NCBI GenBank assembly: GCA_001579985.1
Contig: LRSR01012347.1
Location: 1 to 44,774 of the forward strand
Direction: 5' to 3'
DNA: 44,774 bases
Origin: Hypsibius dujardini
Taxonomy: Eukaryota > Tardigrada > Eutardigrada > Parachela > Hypsibiidae
Positions 12,474 through 23,984 of the stretch are shown here, one piece after another. The first letter of the stretch is position 1; every line of letters starts with the position of its first letter. Both the position numbers and the translations under genes were made by a program. The notes beneath the pieces are model-generated. The model did no database searches. It was not told the DNA's origin and saw only the letters and a program-made list of their open reading frames with translations.

Positions 12474-13676
12474 ATGAAGCTGATTTCCAGAAATATTGAC
12501 AAGTTCGGCTCGGGGTGAGTGTAAAAACAAAGGGTTTTATTAGAATTCCACGAGAATTCTCCTGGTTCTCTTTGAGGTCTTGACGTTTTTTTCCCTCGGC
12601 AGGACAGTCAGCGTGACTCCGGAGGAAGCGGAGGATATGTGGCAGGCTTACAATCTCATCGCGGAGGGCGATCACGTCAAAGCTTCCACCATCCGGTCAG
12701 GGGGATTTTTCGGTTTTTCCGTAAAAGGGAAGATGTGGCGAAGACGTCTTTTTTTGGGATTTGCAGAAAGGTTAATCTGGAGTCGGCAACGGGGACATCG
12801 AGCAGCACTCGAGTGAGAACAACGCTGACGATTGAGGTGCAGGGTGTGGAATTTGACACGCAGGCGTCGATGTTGCGCGTCAAAGGGAAGAACATGGCGG
12901 AGAACGATTATGTGAAGGTGCGTCCTACGAGCGATCGATTGATTGATTGATAAGTTGGTTTTGCACTCGCTGTAAAGCTCCTTTAGCAATTGATTGATGG
13001 ATTGAGTTGAAGTTCTTTTTAGTGATGTTTTAAGTTTAGCCGAGAGTTATCTTCACTAGTCCCAGAATAACCTTCGTTACGCGTTATAATGTGTTCTTTT
13101 TTGGCATTTCAAATGCCAAGTAATTAAGTAAAATTTAAATTAAGTGTCTCCTTTTTAAATAAAGAATGTTTCTGGGAAATTAATGTTTGGTATGTAATTA
13201 TTTTATTTTAATTCGAATGTCAAACACATTATTGAAGCTGCGTTTAGTTTAATTTAATGTCAATGCGGATTACAGATGGGAGCGTACCACACGGTGGATC
13301 TGGAACTCAACCGGAAGTTTTCCATCACAAAGGACGTGTGGGACAGCGTCAGTTTGGAGCGGCTGGAGTTTGCCTGTGATGTGGCGCAACATGCGGACTT
13401 AGCGGCTGTGGTCATGCAGGAAGGTCTGTCGAATGTCTGCCTGATAACGCCCGCCATGACAACGGTGCGGGCGAAAATCGACGTCTCTATTCCGAGGAAG
13501 AGGAAAGGAAACATCGCCCAACATGAGAAGGTAAAGCTTAGAAGACTGTAGACGTTGGGCATTGACGAAATTTCGATATTAAAGAGGTGGACATTGTTTG
13601 GAATGTATATACAGTAAAATGTATATCTAACAATAAACAACAAACGTATGAGGTGGAATTTGCAGGCAGACTGACT

Positions 13677-13740
<64 letters not shown>

Positions 13741-15254
13741 GTCCCTTACAGGAAACGATATCAATGTAGAGTTGATTTACCTCTCTCTATGTTGTTGTTT
13801 TCAGGGGATGAACAAGTTTTTCGACGCTGTGATACAGGCCATAATTCGGCACATCAACTTCGATGTGGTCAAATGTGTCCTGCTTGCCAGCCCCGGTTTC
13901 ATTAAGGACCAGCTCTTTGATTATATGATGCAATGGGCGGCCAAAATGGATGAGAAGAAAGTTCTGGACAACAAGTCCAAGTTCGTCCTGGCACATTGCT
14001 CTTCCGGTTTCAAGCACTCGGTTAAAGGTGCGCCCACGGTCAATGTTTACGTCGCAGTTCTCCTTGCGATTGCTCTTTACTTTAATAACTCACACAAAGT
14101 TCGTTGGATTGAATGCTGGTCATCCTATTTTGCAGAGTTGCTTGCAGATCCGAATTTAGCGACGAGACTATCGGAAACAAAAGCTGCCGGTGAAGTCAGA
14201 GCCCTTGAATCTTTCTATCAAATGATGCATTCTGAACCAGCTCGCGCCTATTACGGGTACGTTTCATCCGGGTTCGGTGGTTTATATTTCACTGTTTCTA
14301 TCGCGGCGCGGTAGAGACATCTTTTGTGGCAGCAATGAGACGCGCTGACTTTTCTTGAGAAAACGCGCTATATTTGTGGCTTACTTTTTGTAGGATTGTG
14401 CATGTTGAAAAGGCAAACGAAACCCAAGCGATTGAACTCCTGCTTATATCGGATGAGTTGTTCAGGTTAGTGGTGCTGTGCTTGTGCAATTATCTTTGTC
14501 TGCTGTTTGAGTGTCGGTTTGTCTTTTTCGGCTGCCCATCGGTTTGTTGCATGTAGTTGTCTTGCGTCCGCGTTTATCTCTTACTGTAGATCTGTTTGGA
14601 TTGTCTGATGAGTTTATTTGTCGTGCAAGTCGTTGTCCATCCATGTGTCTGTATGTAGGCATAAGTTGTCTTGTCTCTTCGTCTGCCTTGTTTTTGCCTG
14701 TCGGTCTGTCTGCTTGTGTGTCTGTCTGAGAATGTCTGTCGGTACCCGTAGCTGTCTGGTCTCTCCGCCTGCCTTGTCTCTGTCTGTCGGCTTGTTTGTC
14801 TGTCTGACCATTTGTCGATCTAGACGTATAACTCTTTGGTCTCTTCATCTTCCTTATCCATGTCTGTCTGTCTCTATCCTTTGGTATCTGTCTGCTCAAG
14901 TGTCTGTCTGTAGACGCAGCTGTCTGTCTGTTTCTCGCTTGTCTCCCTCACTGTGTATCTGTATGTGTAGTCTAAATTCTGCACCTCTCACCCTCGGATT
15001 GATCGCTTTAGTTTGTCAGCACGGCAAGCCGTAACTTAGCCAAATCTTTCAGGTCTTCTGACATCAATCAGAGAAAGCGCTACGTTAAACTGGTGGAAGC
15101 GGTCAAGGACTACAGCGGCACCGTCAAAATCTTCTCCTCCATGCACGTTTCCGGCGAGCAACTCGGCCAGCTTTCCGGCATCGCCGCCATCCTCCGGTTT
15201 CCCATGCCGGAAATCGAGGACGATGACAAGGAAGACGGCCACACCTCGGACTAA
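12474..15254 (+). CDS. PELO: Pelota, mRNA surveillance and ribosome rescue factor
   Basis: Pelota (Dom34 in yeast) with HBS1L enters the empty A site of stalled ribosomes and, with ABCE1, splits them in no-go and non-stop decay; cytoplasmic. Eight exons: 12474-12514, 12603-12695, 12767-12917, 13276-13530, 13805-14027, 14136-14256, 14394-14465, 15053-15254. They total 1158 nt, 385 residues plus stop, the same length as human PELO. Landmarks in order: [27 protein letters not shown]; a short loop then [119 protein letters not shown]. These cover the eRF1_1, _2 and _3 domains; as in all pelota proteins there is no GGQ. The start was chosen by match to the conserved MKL N-terminus. Very sure. Confidence 0.97.
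12515..12602 (+). other. PELO: Pelota intron 1 (88 bp)
   Basis: GTGAGT donor and GGCAG acceptor after a T-rich tract. It interrupts the 14th codon. Its length, and the 71 bp intron 2, show that this genome splices very short introns alongside multi-kb ones. Confidence 0.85.
12696..12766 (+). other. PELO: Pelota intron 2 (71 bp) with weak GTCAGG donor
   Basis: The donor GTCAGG departs from the GTRAGT seen elsewhere in the window, while the acceptor (TTTGCAG) is ordinary. The join restores ASTIR-KVNLES, matching the pelota family, so the boundary is secure although the donor is weak. Confidence 0.85.
12918..13275 (+). other. PELO: Pelota intron 3 (358 bp)
   Basis: GTGCGT donor and TTACAG acceptor. 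A/T-rich, with no recognised element. Confidence 0.85.
13672..13742. repeat. (CAGA)n microsatellite in pelota intron 4
   Basis: Essentially uninterrupted CAGACAGACAGA over about 65 bases, inside the intron between 13530 and 13805. Likely length-polymorphic. Confidence 0.95.
14466..15052 (+). repeat. PELO: Pelota intron 7, CTGT-rich
   Basis: A 587 bp intron made largely of degenerate CTGTCTG and TGTCTGTC words interspersed with unique sequence. Open frames in it on either strand are repeat artefacts. Confidence 0.8.
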
Positions 15255-16199
15255 AACTTTTCTGCAATTCGAACGGGATTTTCACAACACGAAAGACTTT
15301 CGTTTTTATCCACATTTTTTCTCAGACAAAGCAAAGTTACACACTTGTTTTTAAATTTATTATCCGCCGGAAGGATTAAGAAAATTTATCTTTCCATTAG
15401 AAGAACAATGCCAGGACCGCATCGTTGCGTTAATTGCGAAAAGATGCGAGCGCTGGTTGGCTTTTTTCATCGTTATATTTTTCAGACGAGGAAAACGCCA
15501 CGGGAAATGCCATCAGGTAGCTATGGCGTTTACTAACAAAAATAAGATCATCAGGATGCAGAGATTGTAAGATGAGGAAAAAACTCCAAATCTAGACAGG
15601 ACTAAGGAAACTGAAGGGGTAAAAATAGACAAACTGCGTTTAACCCGCCGACTTCAATCGAACTGCAAGAAAAAATCGCGAAGACTAATAGCGTTATTTA
15701 AACTGACCCGTCCCTAGAAAAGAGGGAAAAGGCACAAATAAACAAAATAATCCTGCATATGGAAAACTATTTTCCAGACATATGCCTGTAGGCTGAATAG
15801 TAAAAAATTAATTTAATAAATAAAAACCTGTAGGTTTGTTCAATCTGCTTGAGCGGCGGAGTTCCTTCATCGGGGTAGTAACCGCTTCTACATGGTAAAA
15901 AGAGAACTTCGCCAGTTTAAAAGACTATGAAAAAAAATTCGCACCTGTCTCAGTCAACAGGCTCGCTCTTGACAACCAGTGTTCTCGCTGACTGTCCCCG
16001 GACGACGAATCTTGCGTCCATGAACGGATGATCTAGCATCTGCCAAAAAACGTCCCATAACAACTAACACTAACTTCCTTCAGCGACCCGGAAATGTGTT
16101 GGCGAGGCTTACCAAAGCTCGAGGTTGGGATGTTTTCCATCTTTACACCCGCAGTTTCTTCAAACCGATCCACTTAAGGGAACAAACTGTTAGGAATGA
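15255..16199. other. Pelota 3' flank and start of the duplicated complex
   Basis: Pelota 3' untranslated sequence runs to an unknown end. From about 15362 (TCCGCCGGAAGGATTAAGAA) the sequence resembles 34150-34390: shared words include AACTGACCCGTCCCTA (15703 region) and GATTGTAAG/GATCGTAAG. It therefore begins the leftmost copy of the duplicated unit. No coding potential recognised. Confidence 0.6.
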
Positions 16200-17100
16200 A
16201 GTTTAACACATCTAAGAGGAATTAGGCCACCTTTGGTGCTACCCGGTCTGCTCGCGTGAGTAAAGTTGCTCTTGGACATGCTACCGTCCCACCGGATCGG
16301 CCTGTAAAGAAAAACGAAACAACGTCAAACCGTTCCGTCACTTGTCTGAGCACTCCTATACCGGACGATCCTTTGACGTCCGACAGCGGTTCCCGTTTAA
16401 CTGAAATGGCCACAACGCTCGCCGAAAATGGGTGGAAAGTTCCTTCAGAGAAAAAAATCACCGATAATCAGTTATAACACCATTTAAGGCCATGCCAAAA
16501 TAGAAAACAATTTAATGATCAAGCATACCGCCAGTTGTACTGGGTCCATTCAAGGGAAAATTCTGCTCTCGCTCCAGCTTCACCGTCGGCACACCAACGC
16601 CTAAACATGCGCGAAGGAGTAAGTAAAAAATTGTGTGCACGGTCGCTTTTTCAAGCAATGTGACGCCTAATCGGAAATCCAATAACTGGACGAACCATTT
16701 TCCATTTCCGTATCGAAATTGAATGGCGCAACAGTAGCTATCTGCAAATCATCTCATGTAGAGTCAAGAAGTCCACACACAACATTCGGTGAAATATACA
16801 GAAACAAAAACCAATTTCATCATCGTCGTTCACGTCTCCGTTGTCATCGGAAGTCATTGACTTTCCGTCGTACCGGTAATTATGGCGAACTTATTTCTTG
16901 TTATCGGTCTGTTCAATCAATAGAAACATGGAAAAAATAATAGTTGTACAAACGTCGGTTGGAATAACTCTGGTAAATCGAGGAATCCTACTCTACCTTG
17001 GAGACTGCACCGAAAACTGAAGAAAAAGCGTCCCGTGGCGCGTCCATAACGGGCTAATTTTTTTCTGTAAAAAATTTTAGTGATATTCCAAACGAGTGCT
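16200..17100 (-). pseudogene. Duplicate copy 1: degenerate downstream exons
   Basis: Matches 34415-35300 base for base over long stretches, including the poly-purine exon CTCGCTCCAGCTTCACCGTC (compare 34790-34805) and the block starting ATTCTGACGCCT-like at 16660. Reading frames seen in the better copy are broken (for example TAG in place of GAG in the exon equivalent to 35225-35292). It is the 3' part of the leftmost duplicate of the unrecognised gene. Confidence 0.75.
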
Positions 17101-17516
17101 AGGTAAATGCATGATCTAGGAATCCACTCTTGACAAAATCCATTTCGTTTATGATGGCGCGAGCCAGTTTTTGAACGTCGATCTCAAACGAGAGTTCCCG
17201 GTTCAACATCTCCGTCTGCACCACGCCCAAACATTCTTTGAAGAGGTTGCGATTCTTCATGCGAATCACAGGCCACGCAACCTCGTAGAAACCGTTCAGA
17301 TCGGTGCGGTCGAATTTCGTTCGATTCTCATTCGAAGGTACCGCAAATTCTCATCAATTGTCCAACTTATCGCCGGACGCTGTTGCAAACGGGCAATGGA
17401 TGGACAGCGGAGAACGGATAGAATACGGATGGACAAACAGACAGACAAACAGACAGACGGACAACGGATGGACAAGGGAGAACGGACTGACAAAAAACAA
17501 CTTTTCCTGGTATAAG
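17100..17516 (-). pseudogene. Duplicate copy 1: broken beta exon
   Basis: On the minus strand this gives GFYEVAWPVIRMKNRNLFKE and FEIDVQKLAR, clear relatives of the beta exon at 35331-35655. A one-base frameshift separates this part from the preceding DEN-L-Y segment. The exon's 5' piece (ILYQEKL, near 17490-17515) is cut off by about 140 bp of minisatellite and MITE-end sequence at 17358-17492. The TTTAG acceptor at about 17520 is retained. Not functional as read. Confidence 0.75.
17393..17492. repeat. Minisatellite array 1 (short, about 100 bp)
   Basis: GACAGCGGAGAACGGATAG, then ACGGATGGACAAACAGACAG-type units. Same family as the three larger arrays at 27.2, 36 and 39 kb. Here it is short and sits inside a broken exon, joined to a piece of MITE end. 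Confidence 0.85.
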
Positions 17517-17924
17517 ATCTAAACGGTCACAGAAAGGAAAAAAACACCAAAGTTTCAGTGATGATGAGATCTTTCAGTCTTGGCCCGCTTGGTAATTTTT
17601 TCCGAACAACAATTATGACTCCATTGGTAGTTTTTGGCACGTTCAGTTTTCCGATTGTCGCAAAGCAGCATTTAATTGAAAACAAAGTTTATATTTTATT
17701 TTAAACGCAAAAACAGAAATTGATGTTTAAAAGTATATTCTTAAATAAAATTCATAAATTCATTTCTTATGGTCAAAATTATTAGATTTGTTTTATCATT
17801 TTATTCTTAATGCTGAAAATAAGTTTAAAGTTTAAAAAAAACGTTTTCAAATATAAACTTTTTTCCATAGATTAACAATCATTTAATATTCTACTTAAAT
17901 TTAAACACTTTATGTAAACAATAA

Positions 17925-18300
17925 TAGACACCGTGTAATGGTCATCAGGCGCAAAATCCGCATATGGAATGTCGGTGAAGATGACGATGGGAACAGGATT
18001 ATACTTGTGGGTGTACAAGACTGCTTTTTCTTTCAATCCCCGCGGACCCTGCATCTGCTGCGAATCGGCCTCCTTGATGGAGACGTTCGGTTCACACAGT
18101 TCGGAATTCTTTCAGACGCGGGCCGCCGCTTCGTAGTTTGCGTCGGCATTGTTTTACCGCCCTTGTGGTTCCTAAAGTAGACCGAGCCGATATTTTAGAA
18201 GTAACGGTTGCCTTTCCTGCCTCGGTCGGTGACCAGTTTGCTTTTTATGTAATAGTTTGACACGGACTGCATAATGCACTCGTGTTCCATGTTGGGAAAG
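17925..18300 (-). pseudogene. Duplicate copy 1: alpha exon, degenerate
   Basis: Minus strand reads AVLYTHKYNPVPIVIFTDIP then YADFAPDDHYTV, aligning to the alpha exon at 38174-38545. Upstream, TGA and TAA triplets and small indels interrupt the frame (for example in the segment equivalent to IGSVYFKDH). It is separated from the beta copy at 17.1-17.5 kb by about 400 bp of A/T-rich intron with the same A/T-rich words as the intron at 37980-38160. Confidence 0.75.
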
Positions 18301-18549
18301 GGTCACGAAAAAAGGACCAGTCAAGGCTTAAAACTGAGCAGCCCCGGTATAAAAAAAAGCTCCTAGCGATGCACGATAAAAGAAAATACAGCGACGTTTG
18401 TCTCTCTTTTTTATCAACCTATCTGTCTGCCTGCTTTCCGAGAGATGTATAATTTCAAGCGCAAGCATGGGCTTCATAACGTTACGGTTATTTTTACAAG
18501 AATCGTCGATTCTATTTTCAAATATGTGAAACTGCATTTCGTTTTGCTG

Positions 18550-18790
18550 TATCTAGACGATTTTGCAATTTTTTCAGCAAATTTTAAAACTCACTCCCTT
18601 TGATGAAAGAAGTTTTATGAGCCATTGCGCCAGAATAGATCAAAACTGAAAGTTTCGAAATGTATGTTTGAATTTGAAAAACTTAGATTTTTTGGGTCAT
18701 CAAATCTTTGAAACTCGGGTTGAGGAAATATGGGTGAAATTCGAGCAATTTTGAATTTCCCCGTGTTTTTTTTGGGTTTTGCAAATAATT
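18550..18790. repeat. Dispersed repeat, inverted partner at 24.36-24.49 kb
   Basis: Words such as TCTAGACGATTTTGCAATTT, CATCAAATCTTTGAAACTCG and AATTTCCCCGTG reappear in reverse complement at about 24360-24485. The function is unknown and no frame is conserved. This pair brackets the piggyBac-containing block. Confidence 0.6.
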
Positions 18791-18859
18791 AAATAGGAAC
18801 TAGGAACTAGTTCTAGCACTAGACAAAATTAAAAAATGAGAGCAAGACGCGGACCTCCA

Positions 18860-19075
18860 GGGCTTGTTTCCGGCCAGGCCATTTAGATGAAGATTTGTGG
18901 TATCCTTCGAATAAGGATCGAGCGAAATTCGAGCGCACCGTTATCGACGGTTTTTACGAGGTTGCGTGGCTTGTGATTCGCACGAGGAACTGCAGTCTCT
19001 ACAAGGGATGTTTGGGCGTGGTGCAGACGGAGGTGTTGGATCTGAATCCTGGTTTTAAAGTGACATTTAAAATCT
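18860..19075 (+). pseudogene. Inverted beta-exon fragment
   Basis: Plus strand reads GHLDEDLWYPSNKDRAKFER then GFYEVAWLVIRTRN and KGCLGVVQTEVL, a copy of the beta exon in the opposite orientation to all others. It lacks both exon ends and is fused on its right to the repeat at 19076-19255. A dead fragment. Confidence 0.75.
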
Positions 19076-19255
19076 TTTCTGTGATCAGGTTAAGCATTGA
19101 AGGAGCAAGCAGCCTTTCCCTTTCAGCAGCAACTTTCCTCTTTTTTTTCCCGTTTCCAAAACTACTGGAACTCTCTTTTGTGCGGCATTTATTTGCGGGT
19201 ACCCATTCAGGTGCACGCCGATTGACATCCTGAAATTTCATTTTGCACTGTATAT
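19076..19255 (-). mobile_element. Fragment of an integrase-associated repeat (third copy)
   Basis: Minus strand reads MKFQDVNRRAPEWVPANKCR followed by SFGNGKKKRK. The same protein-like words (PANKCR, GNGK) occur, broken, on the plus strand near 22440-22560 and 26505-26600, just upstream of integrase-like sequence. Likely part of one retroelement family; this copy is a short fragment. Confidence 0.5.
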
Positions 19256-19259
19256 CACA

Positions 19260-20355
19260 AACAAGGTGCATTAGTTTTTGGAGAGCCAATAAAAGTAATA
19301 ATTGTTTGTCTGTCTGTTTATTTGTTTGTTGTCATGCATGTCGGTTGCCATTTCGTTCAACTTCTTTTCGCTTTTTTTTCCGAATTTTTTGTTTGTTTCA
19401 TAATTGTTTTAGGGTTTGGCTGCTTTTGGTTTCTTTGGCGATTGCGGAGGCGGAGGGTGTTGCTGTCATTGCTGCCGCTTATCCTTCTCTCGTCTGATTC
19501 TCTTTTATCGTATGCTCTCTGCAGGTTGGGAGATTTATGATCTCCATTTCCGCCAAGAGGAAGAATTTTGTGTTGGCGTTGGAAGACTTATGGGGATTAG
19601 GATGGGTGCTTTTCAGCAGCTGAAGTATGGCAGTTTTTTATCTTCGCTTCCGGCTTCGCTTCCGTCGGGTTTGGTTCCTTTTCCAAACCGAAATATTGTA
19701 CAAGATTTATTTCAAATCTCAATAATGTTTAACGATCTGATTCTATTTTGTAGGTTTTCGTGATAAAAAAAGTTGACAGTCTGATGTAAGAGACGATGAA
19801 TGCAATTTTTTATAGAAAAAGCTTTTGAGCTTGGTGGTATTGAATTAATACAAGGGCTCTGAAGGAGATGTTTGTGATTTCTCCCCTTCTCAACCCTTTG
19901 GTCCTCACTATTCTTTTGTATTAGTATTATAAAAGCAGTGTTTTGGTTCTACCAGTTATTCTTCTTCAAACGATCAAGGAAAGCAACAGCAATAGCAAGA
20001 ATTTCAATGTAACTGATATTGCCCTTTACGCAGTGAGGAACTTCACGAAGTTTTCCACGCGTTGAAAGAAGGACATGTTTGTCTAACGTTTCATGTATTC
20101 ATGTTTCCCCGTTTGTCTTTTCAGGAACACTGCCAACTCATGAGCCTTTACTGCTGAAAAGGAACAGGAACAGTTATCCATTCTGTACGCGAAACTGCAG
20201 TGTTATCACAAATATTGTAAATTTTCAGATTTGTTTTTCACCAGGCCAGTGAAGTTAATTTTAATTATTTGTCATTTTAATTTTCTGAAAACAGTTTTTT
20301 TTATTTAGGATCATTTTTTGTTTTTGTCACTTTTTAAAAATCACGTGGTAGAGCC
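19260..20355. other. No recognised gene
   Basis: A T-rich stretch with short CTGT and TTTGT tracts (19300-19400) and G/T-rich sequence to 19760. One open frame on the plus strand (19416-19763) is Cys/Gly- then Leu-rich but has no homology I recognise and no splice partners. Nothing else supportable. Confidence 0.4.
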
Positions 20356-20356
20356 G

Positions 20357-21290
20357 ATTTGATGTTTTCTTACCGAAGTGAAATGTTTGAATATAATGAC
20401 GATACCAGTGAAGATGACGATGTGTTGCCCAATGATGAGGAGGTTATGGAAGAGCCAAATATTTTTGCAACGTTTGATGAGGAGGTTTCTGATGAAATGT
20501 CAGACAGCGACGGAGAGAACGAGTGACTTTTCTCTCTCAACGAGAAGCTATACGATGCCAAAAATAGTCAGCAAGATTAGCAGCAATTTAGTTCAGGTAC
20601 GGGGAAAATCAGTAAATTCGATAAAATAAAAGGACCGCCAAGGATTCTGCCGCACGCCAAGGACCGCGTCACAACATTTTTCCATTTCTTGGACCTTTCG
20701 GGTTCGCTTTGGACTTCGCGTTGGTGTCTTATGTCTGCCGCCCGCAAAAATGCGTCATTCTGTTCAGCTCCTTCCATCACGACGACGCAGTGGACGACAA
20801 CATCGTGGATAAAAGCAAGAGATCGGGTTGACGTACAGCGCCACAGCACCACCACAGGCTTGATCAAATGGTGGGCACATATAGCGTTCGTTGGAGACGA
20901 ACAGTTTGACCTCGGCGATATTTTAGGACACGAGTTCTCATCTTGGTGCTTTTTTATATCTGGGTTCTTCAAACCAAACAGGAAACTTCAATATATAGGC
21001 ATGTTTGGCGACGCGTCTGGAGTTCCATCTGGCTTACCGGCGGGAAATTGAAATTCAAACATAATGCAGTCGAACATTTTCACGGGCCTCCGGGAGTGAA
21101 TTTGTCGGGTTCTGTTCAGCAGAAAATTCGGTAGAAAAGGACGGACTAGAACAGTTGCGTTGTGTTGTATAATGACCACCGTCTTGCCATGCGAAAAGTC
21201 GTTCGAACTTTTAGCCATCAGATTTTCCAAATACTTTAACCACTGGGGCTCCTGTTTCACCGTTCCGTTGCCATTTAAGCGGCGTATGCC
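20357..21290 (+). mobile_element. Dead piggyBac-like transposase, copy 1
   Basis: Reading across frames, the plus strand gives an acidic N-terminal piece (DDTSEDDDVLPNDEEVMEE, stop at 20524), then ALVSYVCRPQKCVILFSS and FHHDDAVDD (about 20725-20800), LDQMVGTYSVR (about 20858-20890), RRVW-FHLA (about 21010-21045) and a terminal RKGRTRTVALC (about 21130-21170). These match the order of motifs in piggyBac/PGBD transposases: the conserved strand before MHHD, the VD-LDQM helix, and the C-terminal zinc-binding tail. Frameshifts and stops separate them, and the catalytic core between N-terminus and first motif is missing, so this is an internally deleted fossil. No TTAA-flanked ends were found. Confidence 0.65.
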
Positions 21291-21299
21291 TATCGTTTG

Positions 21300-22440
21300 A
21301 CTTGATATATTACTGATTAGCTCTCTCCTACCCCCCGAAAGCTCGAACTCAGTGTGAATGAACTGATGTTGTTTCCAGCGTCAGTGCTGCCAGGTGGATT
21401 CTACGATACAGTTTTGATCTCCGATCCAGCTCCAGAGCTACTTGTTTTACGACAAAGACATTATATTATCGGGAAACGCTAGATATATAATTATCGAAAA
21501 AAATACCGATTTTTGAATAGAAAACAATAAAAAAAATCCTCAAGTCCAAGCCGATAAAGCGTGAGACAGCGCCACTCAAAATAGAGATTGGAAAAAGAGC
21601 AAAAACGGTTACTGTAAAAACGATGGCTAAATGAATATCATTTCCGCGGCTGCGAAAAGATGAACCCGACTGCAACTGCGAGGCCGAAATGTTTAAAGAT
21701 AATGATCAAATTTAGTTAAATTTGAAATGAGGATGGTTTTGGAGGTTAGTTCCGCAAGGAAAGAGACGTACAGCAATGAGGCGGTACTAGATGCAGACAA
21801 TCTGATATACAAATGACCAGAAGAATTGGAGTAGACAGCCGTTTCGAAGGACAACTAATTAACAATACCTAATGCTGTCAGTAATACTCGTTAGTCTTGA
21901 AGGCAATTTCGCAATCTTCGCTCGCAGTTTCTTCGTTTCCTTCACCGTAGGACCGGCAAAGAGACAGCACTTAGCCACAATTATGGGAAGTGGGCAAATG
22001 ACCCTTTTGATCTGAAGTTTTCGGTCTTCGTCCGCGAACGTCACCGTTGATGTTTGGAACGACCGGAATCGTGCTGGATCCGGTTGTGAAAACCATCGCG
22101 TTTTTTAACTTAGCTGAGCTAAACGTTAATTGAATCGCAAAACTAGAAATAATTCCGCTGCTGGCTTTCGTATGTTTTGCTCGTCAGGTCCTTCTAATCA
22201 ATTTGTCCGATGATTCTAGCGACACTACGGGCTAAGTGTTCATAAATTCGTGCGGTCATTTTATGCGCCGAAAAAAAGGCACACTTCAGTTTTGCCCACA
22301 TCTGGTCAACTCGTAGGGGCTGGAAGTGGCAATGCAATAACTAATCATTATTTCGCACAATGCGGCGCAAATGTTATTGATGCATTTATTAGAAATGTGT
22401 GATTCTGATCGAATCCCCGAAAAAACAGTTCGCATTGAGT
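21300..22440. repeat. Duplicated unknown segment between piggyBac and integrase remnants
   Basis: Shared with 25260-26510 over about 1.1 kb. On the minus strand a hydrophobic frame (FRSRGNDIHLAIVFTVTVFA, about 21590-21650) and another reading RVICPLPIIVAKCCLFAG (about 21940-22000) are recognisable in both copies, but stops interrupt both. I do not recognise the protein. It could be a degraded host exon or an accessory transposon gene. Confidence 0.5.
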
Positions 22441-22795
22441 GAAATTCAAGGATTTCAATCGGTGGGCATCTGAATGAGTACCTGCAAATAAGTGCCGCTC
22501 AAAAAAAAACGGAGCTTTACCGGTTTCAGGAACGGGAAAGAAACACGTGCTTTCCTGGCGCAACAGCTAACAACGCTGCAAGATTCTTGGACGAAAACAT
22601 TCTTAAACACGACCATGAAGTTCTGTTTGACTGTAGCTTACATTTTCGGGGTTCAGCCATGCAACAAATTTTGAAATTATTGAATACCGAACACCTTTAA
22701 ATTACCGTTTACCACTCACAAAATGATAGTGCCTGTGAAAGAGTGCACAAAACAGTGAGTAACATTGTGGAGTTATTGTGAAAATTTGTTCATTA
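22441..22795 (+). mobile_element. Integrase remnant of an LTR-type retroelement, copy 1
   Basis: The plus strand yields AMQQILKLLNTEHL, a stop, then ITVYHSQNDSACERVHKTVS. This resembles the end of a Ty3/gypsy or BEL integrase core, where a partner helix is followed by T-YHPQ-NG-VER-N-T and the glutamate of the DDE triad. The upstream D,D part is not identifiable. Stops and frameshifts make it inert. Confidence 0.6.
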
Positions 22796-23600
22796 AAGGC
22801 TGAAAAATTTGCGAATGGTTCATGTTAAATGTTAAAAATAATAAAACGTTCGTGAAACAAACGACAATTATAAATGATTTCGGCGATTTTGGCGATTTGG
22901 TTCTGGTTTTTCTTTTTTTCTGGTTATTGGATCTCAACCTATAGCTTTGTCGCTACTTATCTCACCCTACGTCGCTGGTGGCGAGTATTTTACCTTGATG
23001 ACCTTTAATTAACAGTGATCTGACCACCGAAATTGCTAATCGACCGCGCCGTGACCAAAAGCAACCGGAAAGGATTTTAAACCCGTCTAATTACGTAGTG
23101 CCTTGTTCTTTTCTGCAGAATCACGAAAATCGTTGCGCAGAAATCTTGATTTGTTGTCGTGTTTTTCAAATTCAGTCTTGATTTTCAAATATATATTCCA
23201 AATTAGTACAACTTATTTTTCGTGTTAAGTGACCAGATTTTGGCAGGTTTTTGCAAGTTTCTGAATTTTTTAACAGGTGTAATCGTGCGGCTCACAATAT
23301 GTCAAATCAAAAATTTGAAGTAGCTATAAAACTGATTTGAAGAATGCAAAGAACACATTTATCGGGTGTTTGTACATTTTTTTCTCTCTGCGACACACAT
23401 ACAGTCACACGAGTCTTACCAATCAAACAATTAATCGAATTTTGAAGGATAAATTGAGGCCAGTCGAACAATTAATCGACGGTAAACACTGCTAACTGAA
23501 CGTCTATTCCCCAAAAGTTTCAGTAATTGATTTAATAAAAAGATTTTCAGGCTCAGCCGGGGAAATAATTTGTACAACTTTATGCAACACATACAAAGCT
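22796..23600. other. No recognised gene
   Basis: Mostly A/T-rich unique sequence. No repeat partner was noticed within the window, and open frames are all under 60 codons. Confidence 0.4.
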
Positions 23601-23604
23601 ACTA

Positions 23605-23925
23605 AAGCTTTACCATTTTTGGGAAATTACACTGTCCTCAAGCTCCAAACAGCCAAGATATTGGTCCTCGCAGACCTGGTCAGCCATCAAGTTGAATTCT
23701 GCCACCGCGCAATTCTTATTCAAAGAATAACTCCGTTGATGAAAGGGTTCGACGTCACGTCCGAGGATTCCAGTTATCACTGAACGAATGCGGACGAGCT
23801 TGGCCGGTGGCGGTCCGATCAATGAGAAGTCACTAGGGCGTGTCGGGATGGAATAGACGGATCTCATGCTGGACATGACATAAAACACAAAACTCAAGTT
23901 ATAAACAATAAGAAGAAAACATGGA
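23605..23925 (-). pseudogene. Copy of exon b of the unrecognised gene
   Basis: Minus strand reads IVYNLSFVFYVMSS, TRPSDFSLIGPPPAKLVRIR, ITGILGRDVEPF and then, after a shift, LMADQVCEDQYLGCLELEDS. It aligns to 40913-41246. An internal change of frame removes the segment equivalent to CAALFINGVIPL. Here exon b lies downstream of an alpha-exon fragment (23985-24140), the reverse of the order in the better copy, so this copy is rearranged. Confidence 0.75.
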
Positions 23926-23984
23926 GGGCTGGGACAAAAATTTGAAGAGTTAGTTACTGAAAAGGCACCCTTATGTTTTTTACA

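Noticed and set aside
13772-14314. Single continuous 180-codon frame over pelota exons 5 and 6
   Set aside because: It reads through two introns; homology to pelota requires splicing at 14027/14136 and 14256/14394.
20357-20526. Acidic open frame as an independent small gene
   Set aside because: Better explained as the acidic N-terminus of the deleted piggyBac-like transposase, since it lies directly before its C-terminal motifs.
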